Shown: positions 45,694-59,687 of the stretch, piece by piece | How positions within the stretch are numbered: the first letter of the stretch is position 1 | Layout of the letters: each line of letters starts with the position of its first letter | From: Phallus indusiatus | Taxonomy: Eukaryota > Basidiomycota > Agaricomycetes > Phallales > Phallaceae | DNA: 64,000 nt | Direction of reading: 5' to 3' | Assembly: GCA_027605045.1 (NCBI GenBank) | Contig: JAQFWX010000050.1 | Span: forward strand, 186,001-250,000 | Program-made: the position numbers and the translations under genes | Notes under the pieces: generated by a model | The model's database searches: none | Seen by the model: only the letters and a program-made list of their open reading frames with translations | Told to the model about the DNA's origin: nothing

Positions 45694-47448
45694 ATGAACG
45701 GACCACCAGTCTACACGCCACCACCCCCGCCCCCACCTCCACCTCCACCACCCCCTCAAACCCAGCAAAGACCTTTCTATTTTTCCATCACCAGGGGTCC
45801 GGATGAGATTCTTCCCAATTGTCTCTATCTAGGAGGGTCAGTAATTACATCTACGTCTGGTTGCTATTGACATACTGCTTTCATTTTCGTTTGATCATCA
45901 AAGGTTATCGGCAGCGTTGGATTCCGAAATGATGAGTGTGCTGGGCATTACACATATCCTGTCTGTATGTCCGGAGTGCACGTGGGACGTCCCGTGAGCA
46001 TCTTCTCATGATACCTCCCGGGCCATATTGAAATTATATACTTAGAACACACATGTCCATTCACGTCGACGATACCCCAGATGAAAATATTCTTATTCGA
46101 TTGCCAGAGGCCTGCGATTTCATTCAACGCGCTATAGATTCTGGTGGAAAGATCTTCGTTCATTGTATGATGGGTGTTTCACGTAGTGTCACCGTTGTTT
46201 GCGCTTATTGTAAGGCATCGTGTCGTCCTATTCATCTGTATCTAAATTACATTTTAATGTACTCTTATATCAGTGATGAAGTCGCAAGGAATATCTGCTA
46301 AGGACGCCATGGCATATATCAAATCGAGTGAGTGTTCCTTTAAACTGGCGATCTGACACTTATCTATCCATTTTGATAAGAGCGTCCGGTGGCTCGCCCG
46401 AACTACGGCTTTATCGAACAACTAGATGTATGGCAAGCGTGCGAGTATGCTCCCACCATCGTTCATCCCGCATAGTACGTTCTTAACCATCGAAATCAAC
46501 TCTGTTTCTTTGTTTGACGATGGGAAGTGTCGCATGGAAAAGGAAACATGACGATGAACACGGTCTCTTATTATCAAATGTATCAGAACCTACCCGTCTC
46601 GCGGATAAACTCTACATCATTGAGTCAGATCATCTACGTTGTCCCCATCTGCCCATTCCTCTCGCTTAAACGTGTTTTTCTTCTCCTAGGGATTTACCTT
46701 CAAACGCACAGTCACTAGCATCTTTCTTGCGACGCAATAACATTACTCACCTTCTCACGCTTACTCCTTATCAACCCATATCAATGTCTGAGTCAACGCC
46801 AGTAGTTGACCGCTGTCATCTGAACCTTTCAGACGGATTATCTGAAGACCTGGTCTTGCATCTTCCCGAAGCTATCACTTTTATAGATAATGGAATGAAG
46901 GACATCTTGCAGCGGCAACAGGAGCAAGGCGATGGGGCTGTTTTAGTTCATTCATTCGATCTCACGAGAATATGCATCACGATTTGTGCCTATTGTAAGT
47001 CATCCCGGTTTTTTATTTATCCGCCAATAGCTTATTCATCCCTGTTTTATAGGGATGTCTTCGCGTAAATTAGACGTTCCTAGCGCTTTTCGGCTACTTG
47101 ATGTCGGTAAGATCTCTTATTCCGATTTCCCAGATAATTGCCAGAACCTCGGACAATGTTTTTTTTATAGGTTTACCTTTATATAGCCCAACAGCTGAAT
47201 TCACAGCTTTAATGGCTTTGTATGAGGCTTGCAACGGTGAACCCACTCCCGATCATCCCGAAATACTAGCATTCAGACAACGGAAGAAGGAAGAAGAAGA
47301 AAACAGGAAGTTCAGAGGCTTCCGACAAAATATGGACGCTCCATGGATAATGTGGCAACCTCCTATGACCAGTAGTACTAGTGGATTATCTGCTAAGGAA
47401 AAGGAAGCTTCAAGTTCAAAAAGCAGTCAAGGTATTCTACGATTTTGA
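45694..47448 (+). CDS. Dual-specificity phosphatase with active and inactive tandem domains
   Basis: Nine exons (45694-45836, 45904-45993, 46046-46209, 46274-46327, 46381-46474, 46528-46623, 46690-46994, 47053-47106, 47171-47448) give 425 residues. After a 13-residue proline run comes DSP domain 1 (about residues 25-180), with the full P-loop HCMMGVSRS (Cys118, Arg124) and the NYGFIEQL helix. Domain 2 (about 205-370) repeats the fold (LPSNAQSLASFL, LPEAITFID, YSPTAEFTALMALYE), but its P-loop is HSFDLTR: Ser replaces the catalytic Cys and one residue is missing. It should bind but not cleave phosphoproteins. The C-terminus is charged (KKEEEENRKF) and Ser-rich. Cys-based phosphatases of this class act on phospho-Tyr/Thr, often MAP kinases; the target is unknown. 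Confidence 0.88.
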
Positions 47449-48219
47449 TTCCTACGACTAGTTTATACGCAGTTTTTTTTACCCATTCTTGATTATCGTT
47501 CTGTCCTTGAGCTTCATGTAATTTTCGATATATTATTCTGTGTACGGCATACATTGTACATGTATTATACATTATACATACGCTCTGATACCGGCGAATA
47601 AGCCACATGTACCGAAGCCCACGCCCTGATCCCCGCAGTTGCTTTATTGTAACAGCCTGAGAGTCTAAACTAGTGGGAGGAATTCAAGGGGTTCTTCATG
47701 CACCTTGAAGCTTGAAGCTTGAAGACTTTGTCTTTGATACTCTCGTAGGCATAGGGCAACGCCCCCAGGGACTTACAATTAACACACACTCGTAGGCTGC
47801 ATGCTGCAGTGTCTCACTTAATATATAAATTAGGTTTATTTCATTCCAGCGTTGTTTGACGCGCTATTGGAGTAATAATACTTAACTCTTCAAAACATGT
47901 CAACATTTATGTAATATACACATATGCATAGCATTTTGAGTAGTACGGCGGTGCTGGATCAGCCTGGGCTAGCCGTTTTTTGTTTTACTGTCATTGATAT
48001 CACTTATTTAATCATTACTACTATTATCGATATCCGTAATCTGGGTTTCATTTCTATTTCTGATGCATGTTCCCCGCGGTGTATAAACCTTATAAGCGGG
48101 TATTCGGCTTTAATTTTTTTCATATCCTCCAGCACGGTCAACACTTTTCTGCACAGGGGTCGTTCTGGACAATCTTGGTCACAAGTCTGCAAAAGAAACA
48201 AGATTAAGAAACGACGCAC
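47449..48219. other. Intergenic
   Basis: Contains a triple TTGAAGC direct repeat near 47705-47727. No gene is supported. Confidence 0.4.
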
Positions 48220-48360
48220 GTCCACATCTACTTCAAAGCAATAGTTATCCCATCCACAATGAAGGTCTTTCTTCAATAGGATAATATTTTGGATGGAGTC
48301 AATTTTTGACGGACCCGGGCCCACATGAGAGTTGATAGCGGGGTCCGTGATTATGATCTT
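48220..48360 (-). pseudogene. Orphan exon of an HNH-family gene
   Basis: The exon encodes ITDPAINSHVG...SKIDSIQNIILLKKDLH and ends VDVD at a GTGCGT donor, matching the core HNH exon of the gene at 49875-51044 and of the relic beside it. Flanking exons are missing, so this is a tandem exon duplicate directly downstream of the relic at 48460. Confidence 0.65.
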
Positions 48361-48459
48361 TCGTTCATCAACACTGAAGACGATTCAGATATACCCTTAC
48401 TATAATTTTGGAGTGGTGGACACTTTGTCATGACAGGGTGATCCGTTGGGAAGTACTTC

Positions 48460-49365
48460 TCATAAAGGTCCTTTCACATGCTTCAGAATGCACTGAGTAA
48501 AATGGTCCCGAAAGAGTGCATCTAATGGACGTATATTGAGGTCGTCACCGATGTGATCCAATTTGAGTTTTTTTCCCGCAATATCATCGTAGTCCCGTAC
48601 AAATGGCAAAATGGTGTAATCGTCCTAGATAGTTTTGGTCTCAAGTCCGCAAAAGCAACGAGATTAAAGAATTACGCACGTCAACATCTACTCCAAAGCA
48701 ATAATCATCCCATGCCTGATGCAGGTCCTTCTTCAATAAGATAATATTTTGGATAGAATCAATTTTTGCGGGACCGCCCACATCAGAGTTGATAGCTATC
48801 GCTGGATCCGTGATTTGTTCAAAAAATTTTTTGTCCTTCCACTGCAACAAAATCAAGAAGATGATGTATAAGGCAATATCATAGTAGGCAATATTGAACA
48901 AACCTCTTGTTGGTGAGCTCGCGGGAAAATATGAGCTGCCTCAACGCGCTCGTAACGACCGTGATGGCGGGATCCCGTTCTCTAGTGCGATTGCGACAAT
49001 ACGATCTCTAACGATTAAGATGCACTCAATAAGTAAGCAAAGGTAGATGGAGATTAGTACCGACTCTTGGCTCTGTCATTCGCACAAAGGCCCGGGGATA
49101 GCATGGACGTGGGGGTAGATCTTGAAGATTCACTTAAGGGCATTGAATTGTATGTTTCTCAGAGTGTTTTATCTAGGAAATAAATCTACCTGGTGTTAGC
49201 AATAATACATAATGCCCTTCCAAAACCACTTCGGTACTGTCGTCTGGAACTCTGTCGCCGATCTAATACAGAATTTGAAAGCCCATTGATCGTCAGCGGA
49301 AATTATAACCCCTACAATGTCATTCAGCTCCTACCAAGTTATCAGTCCGTATTTCCAAAACCCTG
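48460..49365 (-). pseudogene. Decayed HNH-family gene
   Basis: Family blocks appear in order on the minus strand: GFWKYGLITW (about 49365), a stop codon, SADDQWAFKF, a frameshift, then EVVLEGHYVLLLT, YERVEAAHIFPRAHQQE (about 48910-48950), SKIDSIQ-like IDSIQNIILLKKDLHQAWDDY (as two blocks), and RDYDDIAGKKLKLDHI to a stop at 48460. The fold is that of the fungal HNH proteins whose AAHI and SIQN..LL..DLH elements form the HNH nuclease centre. The early TAG and frameshift make it a pseudogene. Confidence 0.72.
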
Positions 49366-49425
49366 AGGCAAGTTACACTGTCCGAAAGCTAGCAATCAAT
49401 TTCAAGTAAACGGACCTGCAAATGT

Positions 49426-49562
49426 CGCAAAAATCGACAGTGCCTTATAAACGAGTTAAGGCGCTAACTTCACATTTTATCACATTTATCGGTTAATAAA
49501 GAACTGTAAATCGACACTTAATAGCGCCTTGACTCGTATATAAGGCACTTGACATTTTTGCG
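49426..49562. mobile_element. MITE-like element 2 (137 bp)
   Basis: It starts CGCAAAAATCGACAGTGCC and ends with the near-reverse complement (GGCACTTGACATTTTTGCG). Inverted repeats run about 45 bp (CCTTATAAACGAGTTAAGGCGCTA against its mirror, few mismatches), so nearly the whole element folds back. It shares its tip with the element at 18675. It lies immediately upstream of the decayed HNH gene. Confidence 0.75.
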
Positions 49563-49874
49563 CGTGTAGAATCAACAGAAAATCGACTTTCCATCTGAAC
49601 AGTGCGAAGATTAGTGAACAGGTTGGAGTTCTGAATTTTAATGAATTCGGATCTGAGTGAAATAGCATACAAATGAGGGGTTTATATGGATTTTAGATGC
49701 ACATATATCGGAGAAATAATTAGTCATAGAAACGAGTCATGGAACGAGTCAAAGAAATAGTTTGGATAGGAAGGGTACCCTTAAAGGGATCTGCCGGACC
49801 AATAGGGGGTCAAACTAGTCTGCATTCTCCATCCGGTGTTACAAACACAGAAACGAGCAATAGGCGTATACACT

Positions 49875-51044
49875 ATGTCGGAAAATAAATACAGAAATGT
49901 ATTTGTTTATGATTGGGAAGGAAATATCATCTCTGGTCAGTTTACCTCAAGTAATTTTACTAAATATCGTGACTGGCTTCAGGTTTCTGGCAGTACAATT
50001 TGATAGATTGGAAGGAATTTTCCTGAATTCTTATGAGTTTCCCCTCGACAGAGAAACAGTGGTCTTTCTTCTACCTAACGGACGATGGAATAGGTGCCGA
50101 GGTTCTTGAAGACGATGACGAGATTGTCCCGCCGGGGGAGTATGTGCTACTCACAACAGGTATGTTATTGTCTATTAGGGTGATGTGTATGCTAAAACGT
50201 CATAAGAGAATGCCGCTAAAAGTCGGATTCAAAGATCTTTCGGCACGTCCGCGCATTCTATCCTTGGAAGAGACCGAGTCAAAAGTTTGCATCGGTTTGC
50301 ACTTCGAGTCGTCATTTCATCACTGAAATAATTAGCAGACATCTTTCTATCGTGATCGTACTAGAGAACGTGATCCATACTGTCTCATCACAAAATTTTG
50401 CCACCATGCCGGATGTTTTGAACGCTTTGAGGTTGTTCAGATCTTTCCACGGGCGCATCAGAAGGAGGTTTGTTGAGATGTGGCTCCGCAATCCTTCTCG
50501 TTAACGAATTTGCTGTAGTGGATGGAGAAACAGTTCTCTAGCAAAATTACGGATCCTGCTCCTGATAGCCACGTGGGAGGTCCATCGAAAATTGATTCAA
50601 TACAAAATACCATCCTTCTGAAGGCAGATCTTCACCCTGGCTGGGACGACTATTCTTTCGGCATTGATCCAGATGTACACAACTTGAATTTATTTTTTCC
50701 TGCCCGCAGAGCTTCATCAAGCCCCTTTACAGAGAAATTACCTCGTTGTTCCATTTGTGCCTGGGTATGAGGATATCGCGGGAAAGACGCTTAGTCTAGA
50801 CCATATTCAAGATCCAGATTTACGTCCGCTCGATGATCTTTTGCGCGATCATTTCCTTCAGGGAGTTTATAGTAAAATGAAAGGAGCTGGGGAACCCAGT
50901 TGGGACTATGAAGCCATGTTTTCGCCTGGGTGCTTCGACCTTTCGCAAATGGACACGGGGGGAACACTAGAGGGTCGCGATCGGCTAGAGCTTGCTTTGG
51001 CTGATCGTCTTCATACAACGATGGTTGAACAAGAGCTAAATTAG
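49875..51044 (+). pseudogene. HNH endonuclease-domain protein, probably broken
   Basis: Exon 1 (49875-49935, MSENKYRNVFVYDWEG) splices to FWQYNLIDWKEFS followed at once by TGA, then the same frame resumes with SFPSTEKQWSFFYLTDDG and EIVPPGEYVLLT. Later exons hold RERDPYCLIT, ERFEVVQIFPRAHQKE, KIDSIQNTILLKADLH and VVPFVPGYEDIAGK, ending at 51044. Spacing against the family suggests about 20 residues lost at the TGA. The layout is that of the expanded Agaricomycete proteins with a C-terminal HNH nuclease fold; their biological role is not established. Everything after the TGA looks well preserved, so the loss is recent or an unusual splice bypasses it. Confidence 0.7.
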
Positions 51045-51378
51045 ATTGAACAGCTTGATGTAATTACACACTATTAATAGCTTTACTGTCTGTGCGATGC
51101 AATAGTTGTGCAATAGTTAACCTTGAAGTGCTGAAACACGTCTAGATATTATGGATATCTAAGGAATTCGGCAACTGAGGATCTAGTAAGTAGTAAATTT
51201 AAATAATAAAGAACGAAAGGAAAGAGGTTCTTAACAAGTAGTAAATGTAGGTACTACTAGGCGGAGAAAAAACAATTGATCAAAGATCGTGACGCGTGAC
51301 GCCTCGAGTCACAGCGGACTCAGTTTCCGGAAACAGTCTACAACTTATCATCATCCACCTTCCTTCTCCACTCTCAAC
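51045..51378 (+). promoter_or_regulatory. Calcineurin A promoter region with GTCACGCG-type motif
   Basis: 334 bp between genes. CGTGACGCGTGACGC at 51288-51302, two overlapping copies of the TGACGC/GCGTCA-type element seen upstream of several genes here, lies about 80 bp before the ATG. Confidence 0.4.
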
Positions 51379-53988
<2,610 letters not shown>

Positions 53989-54292
53989 GATGAGACTTTA
54001 CGTTTTTTTACTTCGAACAATCGTAGTATAATAGTCGTCTTCTTTTTTCCTTCTCGTATACCATTTTTTGAGACTTGTATTCGATATTCCGTAAGCATGT
54101 TATTAACTACAAAAAATTGACAATAAGGTAATTTATATATGAGAATTATGATGACATGTCATGTCATGTGGCACTACTGGCTGAGGCCCGGCGTGTCGAA
54201 AGTGTACCATCAATGAAGTCTACAGAATGCTGAATTGCTACGCTTTAAATTGTGTATACATGTTGAATTGGTATATAATTAGCAAACGGATA
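53989..54292. other. Convergent 3' region
   Basis: 3' ends of calcineurin A and the opposing gene face each other. It contains a TGACATGTCATGTCATG run near 54151-54168. No gene. Confidence 0.4.
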
Positions 54293-55661
54293 TTAAATAC
54301 TGATATCTGAAAGGACTGGGCGATGATCGCTGTGATACATGCCGTCATCATACAGCGTTTGACCAGCTTTGTATGTCTTTACTTCCCTATGAAACGTAGG
54401 CAAACGAAATCAAGCTCGAGAAGAACAGGAAGCTTACCATTTACCGGTTGACGATCCCATAATAAAGTCTATTCGAGCGAAACTGGAAGAGTCGTGTACG
54501 GAAGAGAATCCAGTATAGGTAGCTGAACAATCATCAGATAAAAAATAACATAATATAGGGAGATACTACGAACCATAGTTTCCAGAAATACGTTGCCTCG
54601 GCACTTTACCTAAAACATCTACCATGGTGAAAGGACCGCCAGAAACCGGATACTTTTCTTTGAATTCCGAGCCGATTTCTTCGGGCGGTCTGGCACCCGT
54701 GATGATACTATATCCAGCAGAATCGCGCCCGAATGCGGGCGAGTTGAAATCGCCGAGGAGAACTACCTCTGAAGAATGATTGGCTGATTCAAAATGAGCG
54801 CGTTGGAGTATGAGTGAAGCTGCCAATTGACGTTGTTTGTCAGATCGATCATCTTTGGGAAGAAACATCAACGGTTATAACAGAAGAAATCTTCATGAGG
54901 GACAGCAAACCAACCCCAATGAGTTGACATTACAGTTATTTTACCGCCGGAGACTGTGGTAAGGCGAGCGACAGTGCAAATTCGAACGGATCCGGCGCCA
55001 GGGTACTTTGAACCGCGACTGAACGGTTGATGGGACAGCCAGAATGTGTCCCAGTCATCGAGGCTGAACTTGGATTTTTTGAAGAAGATGGGGCTTTAAG
55101 AAAGAATAAGTCAGTGAAAGATTCTGCGAAAGATACACGAGTCGCACGCATACCTGTATTCTCCTCTGTTATTACCATCGTCTCTACCCACTCCGACCCA
55201 GTGCCATTCATCGGTCCCCAAAAGCTGGTGAAGATCCTTAACTTGTCGATCAAGAGCTATACATTGATTACCATTGATTAGCAATGAGATACATGGGCAA
55301 TATTCTTGAAAACAGACCTTCCTGAAACCCTAAGTTAATTGGGTAGTTGAGACTTGGTGTCTAATCGATCTTAGCCGCATAGCGCACCAATCAAGTCGAC
55401 ATTATTAAACAAGATCTCATTAGCAACTGCTATTCTTCGATCGCTCCAGGGTCTTTCATACGTTCCATCATAAAATTTTGTTCTCTGACGCAGCGGATCA
55501 GGGAGGTTGTTGATAGTATCTTGTATCAATCGTCCATCTGGCTTGGAGTCATAACGTAAGTTCCAAGACATAAATCTGAAGGTTTCTGAATGTTCTGTAA
55601 ATAAGAGCTCAAAAAATGGGCATAATTTATACGAAAATTGACACTTGCGAATGACAACCAT
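54293..55661 (-). CDS. Endonuclease/exonuclease/phosphatase-fold hydrolase
   Basis: Seven exons (55388-55661, 55318-55329, 55154-55256, 54915-55093, 54574-54852, 54438-54522, 54293-54386) give 341 residues. Start at ATG 55661 (MVVIRKC). EEP-fold motifs in order: SWNLRYD, GFQE carried by a 12-nt microexon, STHWDDRSD, LLGDFNSP (catalytic Asp and Asn), and YHSDHRPV (catalytic His). This DNase I-like fold includes nucleases, sphingomyelinases and inositol phosphatases; the short form with WDDRSDKQR is common in fungi and its substrate is unsettled. No signal peptide is evident. It shares a 136-bp bidirectional promoter with SWC5. Confidence 0.85.
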
Positions 55662-55797
55662 GGTGTCTCTGTCTATCTTTGAAGTTCGTGGGCGGGACAA
55701 CCAGTTCGGAGCGGCCCGTAGGAATGTGACGTGATGCAGGTCACATTGTTTGTCACGCTTAGGGTTTGGCGGCTGGCCACACCGTAAAACTCACCAA
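55662..55797. promoter_or_regulatory. Bidirectional promoter, EEP hydrolase and SWC5
   Basis: 136 bp separate the two divergent ATGs. It contains GTGACGTGATGCAGGTCAC (about 55726-55744), a nearly symmetric TGACGTGA-type CRE/E-box-like site, and a TGTCACGCTT (about 55751). No TATA box is seen. Confidence 0.5.
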
Positions 55798-56949
55798 ATG
55801 ACCTTAAACGTACCGGTTCCGCAAGTGCATCGACGCACAAATAGTGACGAAGACGAAGATTCTGACAATGACCCGGATTATGTGCCTAAAGATAACCATC
55901 ATGATGGATCAGGTTAGGTCTGTGTTTCTTATGACATAGGCTCCGGTATTAGCTAACATTGTTTTTTTTGCTTTTAATCTCATCATTCGGATTCAATGGA
56001 AATACAGAATCTTCAGACTCAGAAGAATCGGGTGTAGATACAACGTCGTCTCCAAGAAAGAAGAAACAAAAACTGGATACTGGACCATTCCCCGCACCGC
56101 ACGCCGCACCTGAAACAGAAGCGAGCGAAGAAAAAGAACAGGCTCAAAAGGAAAAGTAAGTGAGCTAATGTTTCGTTTTCTAATATTTCTCATCATCTCC
56201 CTATAGAACGCGCCAGCAATTGTGGGAAGAATTCCAGGCATCCCTTGCATCCCCTGATGCGTCGTCCGCACAGCGCAAGTTTTCGCTACCAGCGCTAGTG
56301 AAAATTGTTAAGAAGTACAGGTTTGCCGGAGAGGATGTAATGTAAGTGGTTTTTTATGGCGTTTTCCCTCTTGCTCTAACTTGTGCTGCGCTTGACCTAC
56401 AGTAAAATTGAGGAAGTACCAGAAGATTCACCAGATGCCAAAAAGTGGCCGCGATGGGAACCTTCAACGTCAATATCAGGATCCGTCACAAACCCCCTTG
56501 CCGTTTCGAGCTCATCACACACGGTTGCGCCGCAGCTTGTCAAGAATGGATTAACTCATGAAGATGAAAGCATCAAAGCGACAATATCTGATAAGCAAGC
56601 ACCAGCACCCCGTATCGTCAAAAAAACTCGGAAGTCTCTTGACGCAATGTTTGCTTCAGCTACTGCCTCGGTTACAGCATCTGCGTTATCGAAGTTCAAT
56701 TCTAGCGCAGACGCAGTCGCCCTCTCGAGGCTTGCGGAAGTAAAAGGCCAAAGGCTGACTACAATTGGTAAATCAGCAATGGATTGGACTGAACACCTTC
56801 AGTCCATAGACGAAAGTTCGAGAGATGAGATGGAAAAGAACCGAAAGACTGGTGGTTCGTATTTATCAAAAGTAGAGTTTCTTCAAAGAGTTGAAGAGAG
56901 GGTTGAGAATGCTGCCGAAGAAGGACGCTCAAAAAGAAGAAGGGCTTAA
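55798..56949 (+). CDS. SWC5: SWR1-complex subunit SWC5 (BCNT/CFDP1 family)
   Basis: Exons 55798-55912, 56008-56155, 56207-56341 and 56403-56949 give 314 residues. The N-terminal half is acidic and disordered (DEDEDSDNDPD, SDSEESG), as in Swc5 where it contacts H2A-H2B, followed by a basic patch (RKKKQK). The C-terminal 70 residues are the BCNT domain: IGKSAMDWTEHL, then the diagnostic GGSYLSKVEFLQRVEERV. Swc5 is needed for SWR1 to exchange H2A for H2A.Z in nucleosomes. Single-copy nuclear housekeeping gene. Confidence 0.92.
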
Positions 56950-57329
56950 TGTTGTGTATAAACTTATATGGCTTTTGTATTGCCTCGTATAATGTCTGAT
57001 TATTCTAACCACAGCTCCTTTTTTTTATAAATCATCATACATGTCAGTTGCTTCGGCGATATTCTAGTGTTTATATTTCTCACTGACACGATATTTTCGT
57101 AGCTATACAATGTACATTCTTGGGTAAAATTGAAAGTTGAAAATACAAGGGTATCAACCTGGGCGGGAACTCCGGTCGGTACCCAGCGTCGTTGCGTTTC
57201 AGGTGTATGAGAAAATATCTTCCTTCCCAACTTGTACTGAAAGCACACAATATCCCGAACGCATCCTGCATGGCGTACGCGAAATTGTGCATGCATCCCA
57301 TATTAGTAGACTCGTCACTCGGTTGGTCA
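56950..57329. other. Intergenic
   Basis: 3' of SWC5. No gene is supported. The repeat described next may begin up to about 60 bp earlier than annotated. Confidence 0.4.
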
Positions 57330-58711
57330 ACCTGTGGTCGAAGGTCCGCTCGTTGACATGCCGCCTTTCTTGAAGCACAATCCATTGAGATTTTTCATGG
57401 CTTATTTTAGACAAAAAACGTCCTATTGTATTCTATCGATATATCGGGAACATCGGCCAGATTCACAAACAATTTAGCGGGTCCCACGAACATCTCTGGG
57501 AGATATCACGCTTGTACCCGACGTTCGAAATTTCTCTCATGAAAAAAAATTCTTCATTAAACTTCAGGTAAATCGATATTTTTTTTTACCAAAAAAATAA
57601 TACTTGACCTGTGTCAAATTTCTCAGCATGCAAGGTGTTCACCAAGGCGTCAGTCCTGATTGATGAGAGAATTAGATTCACATATGTCAAAGCAATAACC
57701 AAACCACGAGTTTTATTTTGCATCAAGTAGAAGACGAGAATTTTACTGCAAGATGCTAACTTGGCTTAGTTCATTACTCTGTTGGTTTCTGCGGACGCAG
57801 ATTCGGCGTTTTACGCTGGAAGTTTGAGCAGAGTTCACTACCGGGCCGGTTGTTGAAGGAATGAACAGCTTGTCAGATGCGACCATTCCTTAGAGATATT
57901 TGGCACAACCGATGTTGACAGTTTCCTTGTTGCTTTTCGACATATTTGCGACGACATCGTCTAACAGCCTTTTTCCGATTTAAAAGAGCACCGCATCACC
58001 TGATGTGTTTCTATGTTATTTATAACTCCCAGCGGAGGGTGTACAGACACGAATGGAAGGATGGTCACCCATTGTTGACTAGTTAATTGACAGATCATGT
58101 GTGTGGATGCCTTTCTTGGAAACAAGGCTTGCTCGAATACAAAGTATTCTCACTGAAGCTCTAGATCACGAGTTCACACGTTACAAATTTCAATTTTCTC
58201 TCGGCGCCGAGCTACCTTAGAAGGTCAATATTTTCCGATTAACATTCTACTCAGTCTCAGTGCCACCATTATGTAGTAAGCGTTTTATGTGTTATAAACT
58301 GATTAAAATATAATCTGACCCAAGTTCCTTACACATCAAACTAAAACTGTCAACCGCCAGCGCCGTAAAGCCTCACATTGTGTCATCGAAGTTATTCCGA
58401 GTTGGGAATTTTAATTATGAATTTTTGTCGCTGTCTGGGGGGGCATGCTAACCCTAAACATTGTCTACGCCATCCGATCAATTTGAGTTTGAAGAAATCC
58501 GAACGGAGCATCCGCTCGCTTTGTTCTGGCTGACTCTGTCAACAACCAAGGCACGTCGGCAAGCCCCAGTCTAAACTTCTGCACTCATCATAGAAATATT
58601 ATCAACGAGGGTCCGAAAAGGTAATATGCGGGTAATATTCTTTTATTCGTGGTGTTATCTTCTGATGGTCGGAGGGTGGCTGCATCATTTGAACGATCAC
58701 TCGGAAAGCTG
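57330..58711 (+). repeat. Dispersed repeat, copy 1 (about 1.4 kb)
   Basis: Matches 62628-63846 in the same orientation across the whole length with many substitutions and small indels, for example at GTTCACCAAGGCG, TTCGGCGTTTTACGCT, CGCCATCCGATCAATTTGA and GCATCATTTGAACGATCAC. No coding frame is shared, no LTR or inverted ends are obvious. It could be a segmental duplication or an undescribed noncoding element. Confidence 0.75.
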
Positions 58712-59687
58712 CTATGTACTTTCTATGTCCGAGTCTATGTCATTTTCCCATTGAAATATAGTTCGTTGTTTGTCGTGTGCCGTATGTAAAGATTATGGAC
58801 GAGAGCCTTGCAGAAGGTTAGATTCCTAAAAGGCTTATAAAGCTATATCAGCAACGATAAGTAACTGGGAGTTCAATTCATTGTATTGTTTCTTAAGAGT
58901 AGTGGTATCGTATCTTTCTCAGATAACAGTCTATCGGAAATTTGAAGTCGTTTGCTGAACTGTACTTGCGGAAAACTTGTGCAGATTCATTCCTTCCAAA
59001 AAAGCAGCTTTCAACGCCAACCATCACATCTGAGCACAATAAAGGCTTACGATTGTAACATCAAGTTTCAGCTGACCCCTCTCCCGATATTGTGAGCCAT
59101 GGCCGTAGCGTACTGCGTAAGCACTGAGTACTGAGATTTGAACGTTTGAACGTTGAACCAGAGCTGACAGACACGTTGACCAATGACCGCGTGACGCCGC
59201 ACGCGTGATGACACGGGTTTTTGACTCCATCAGCGGCGCTTCACGAGCTATGGCGGAGCATCTCAGCGTGCTCACTCATTCATGTCTTAATATCGTCCAA
59301 ACCTGTACCAAAAGAACAACCTTTTTCTTCATGTTGAAGCTTCTTTTTTCCAATGCTAACGTGATCAAATACAATGGCCGGAAAAATACGTGCATTCTTA
59401 TTCGTGGAAACGCACCGACCTCCGAGTCTGCTTACTGACGAGGTATTATCTCATTCAATCTGGCTATATCTTCCGATCGGGGTGGTGTAATACTGTGCTC
59501 TCAGCCTCGGGTCTAATCACAAGCTAAATGAATCAGAACATGCAAATCGTTCATTGAGCTCGACTTTCGGATAACAACCTTTCCCTAGCGCCCTTCGCGA
59601 GTCACTCTCCCTAAACCCAAATTCTATATATTTTGATGGCTTTTTTCTTGATTAATCCAAATATCTTAAGCTACGCCTCATATATCT
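58712..59687. other. Intergenic, upstream of the DUF6533 gene
   Basis: Contains CGCGTGACGCCGCACGCGTG at about 59188-59207, similar to other GTCACGCG motifs in the window. No gene is supported. Confidence 0.35.

Noticed and set aside
47705..47727. Triple TTGAAGC direct repeat
   Set aside because: Too short to be more than a chance microsatellite.
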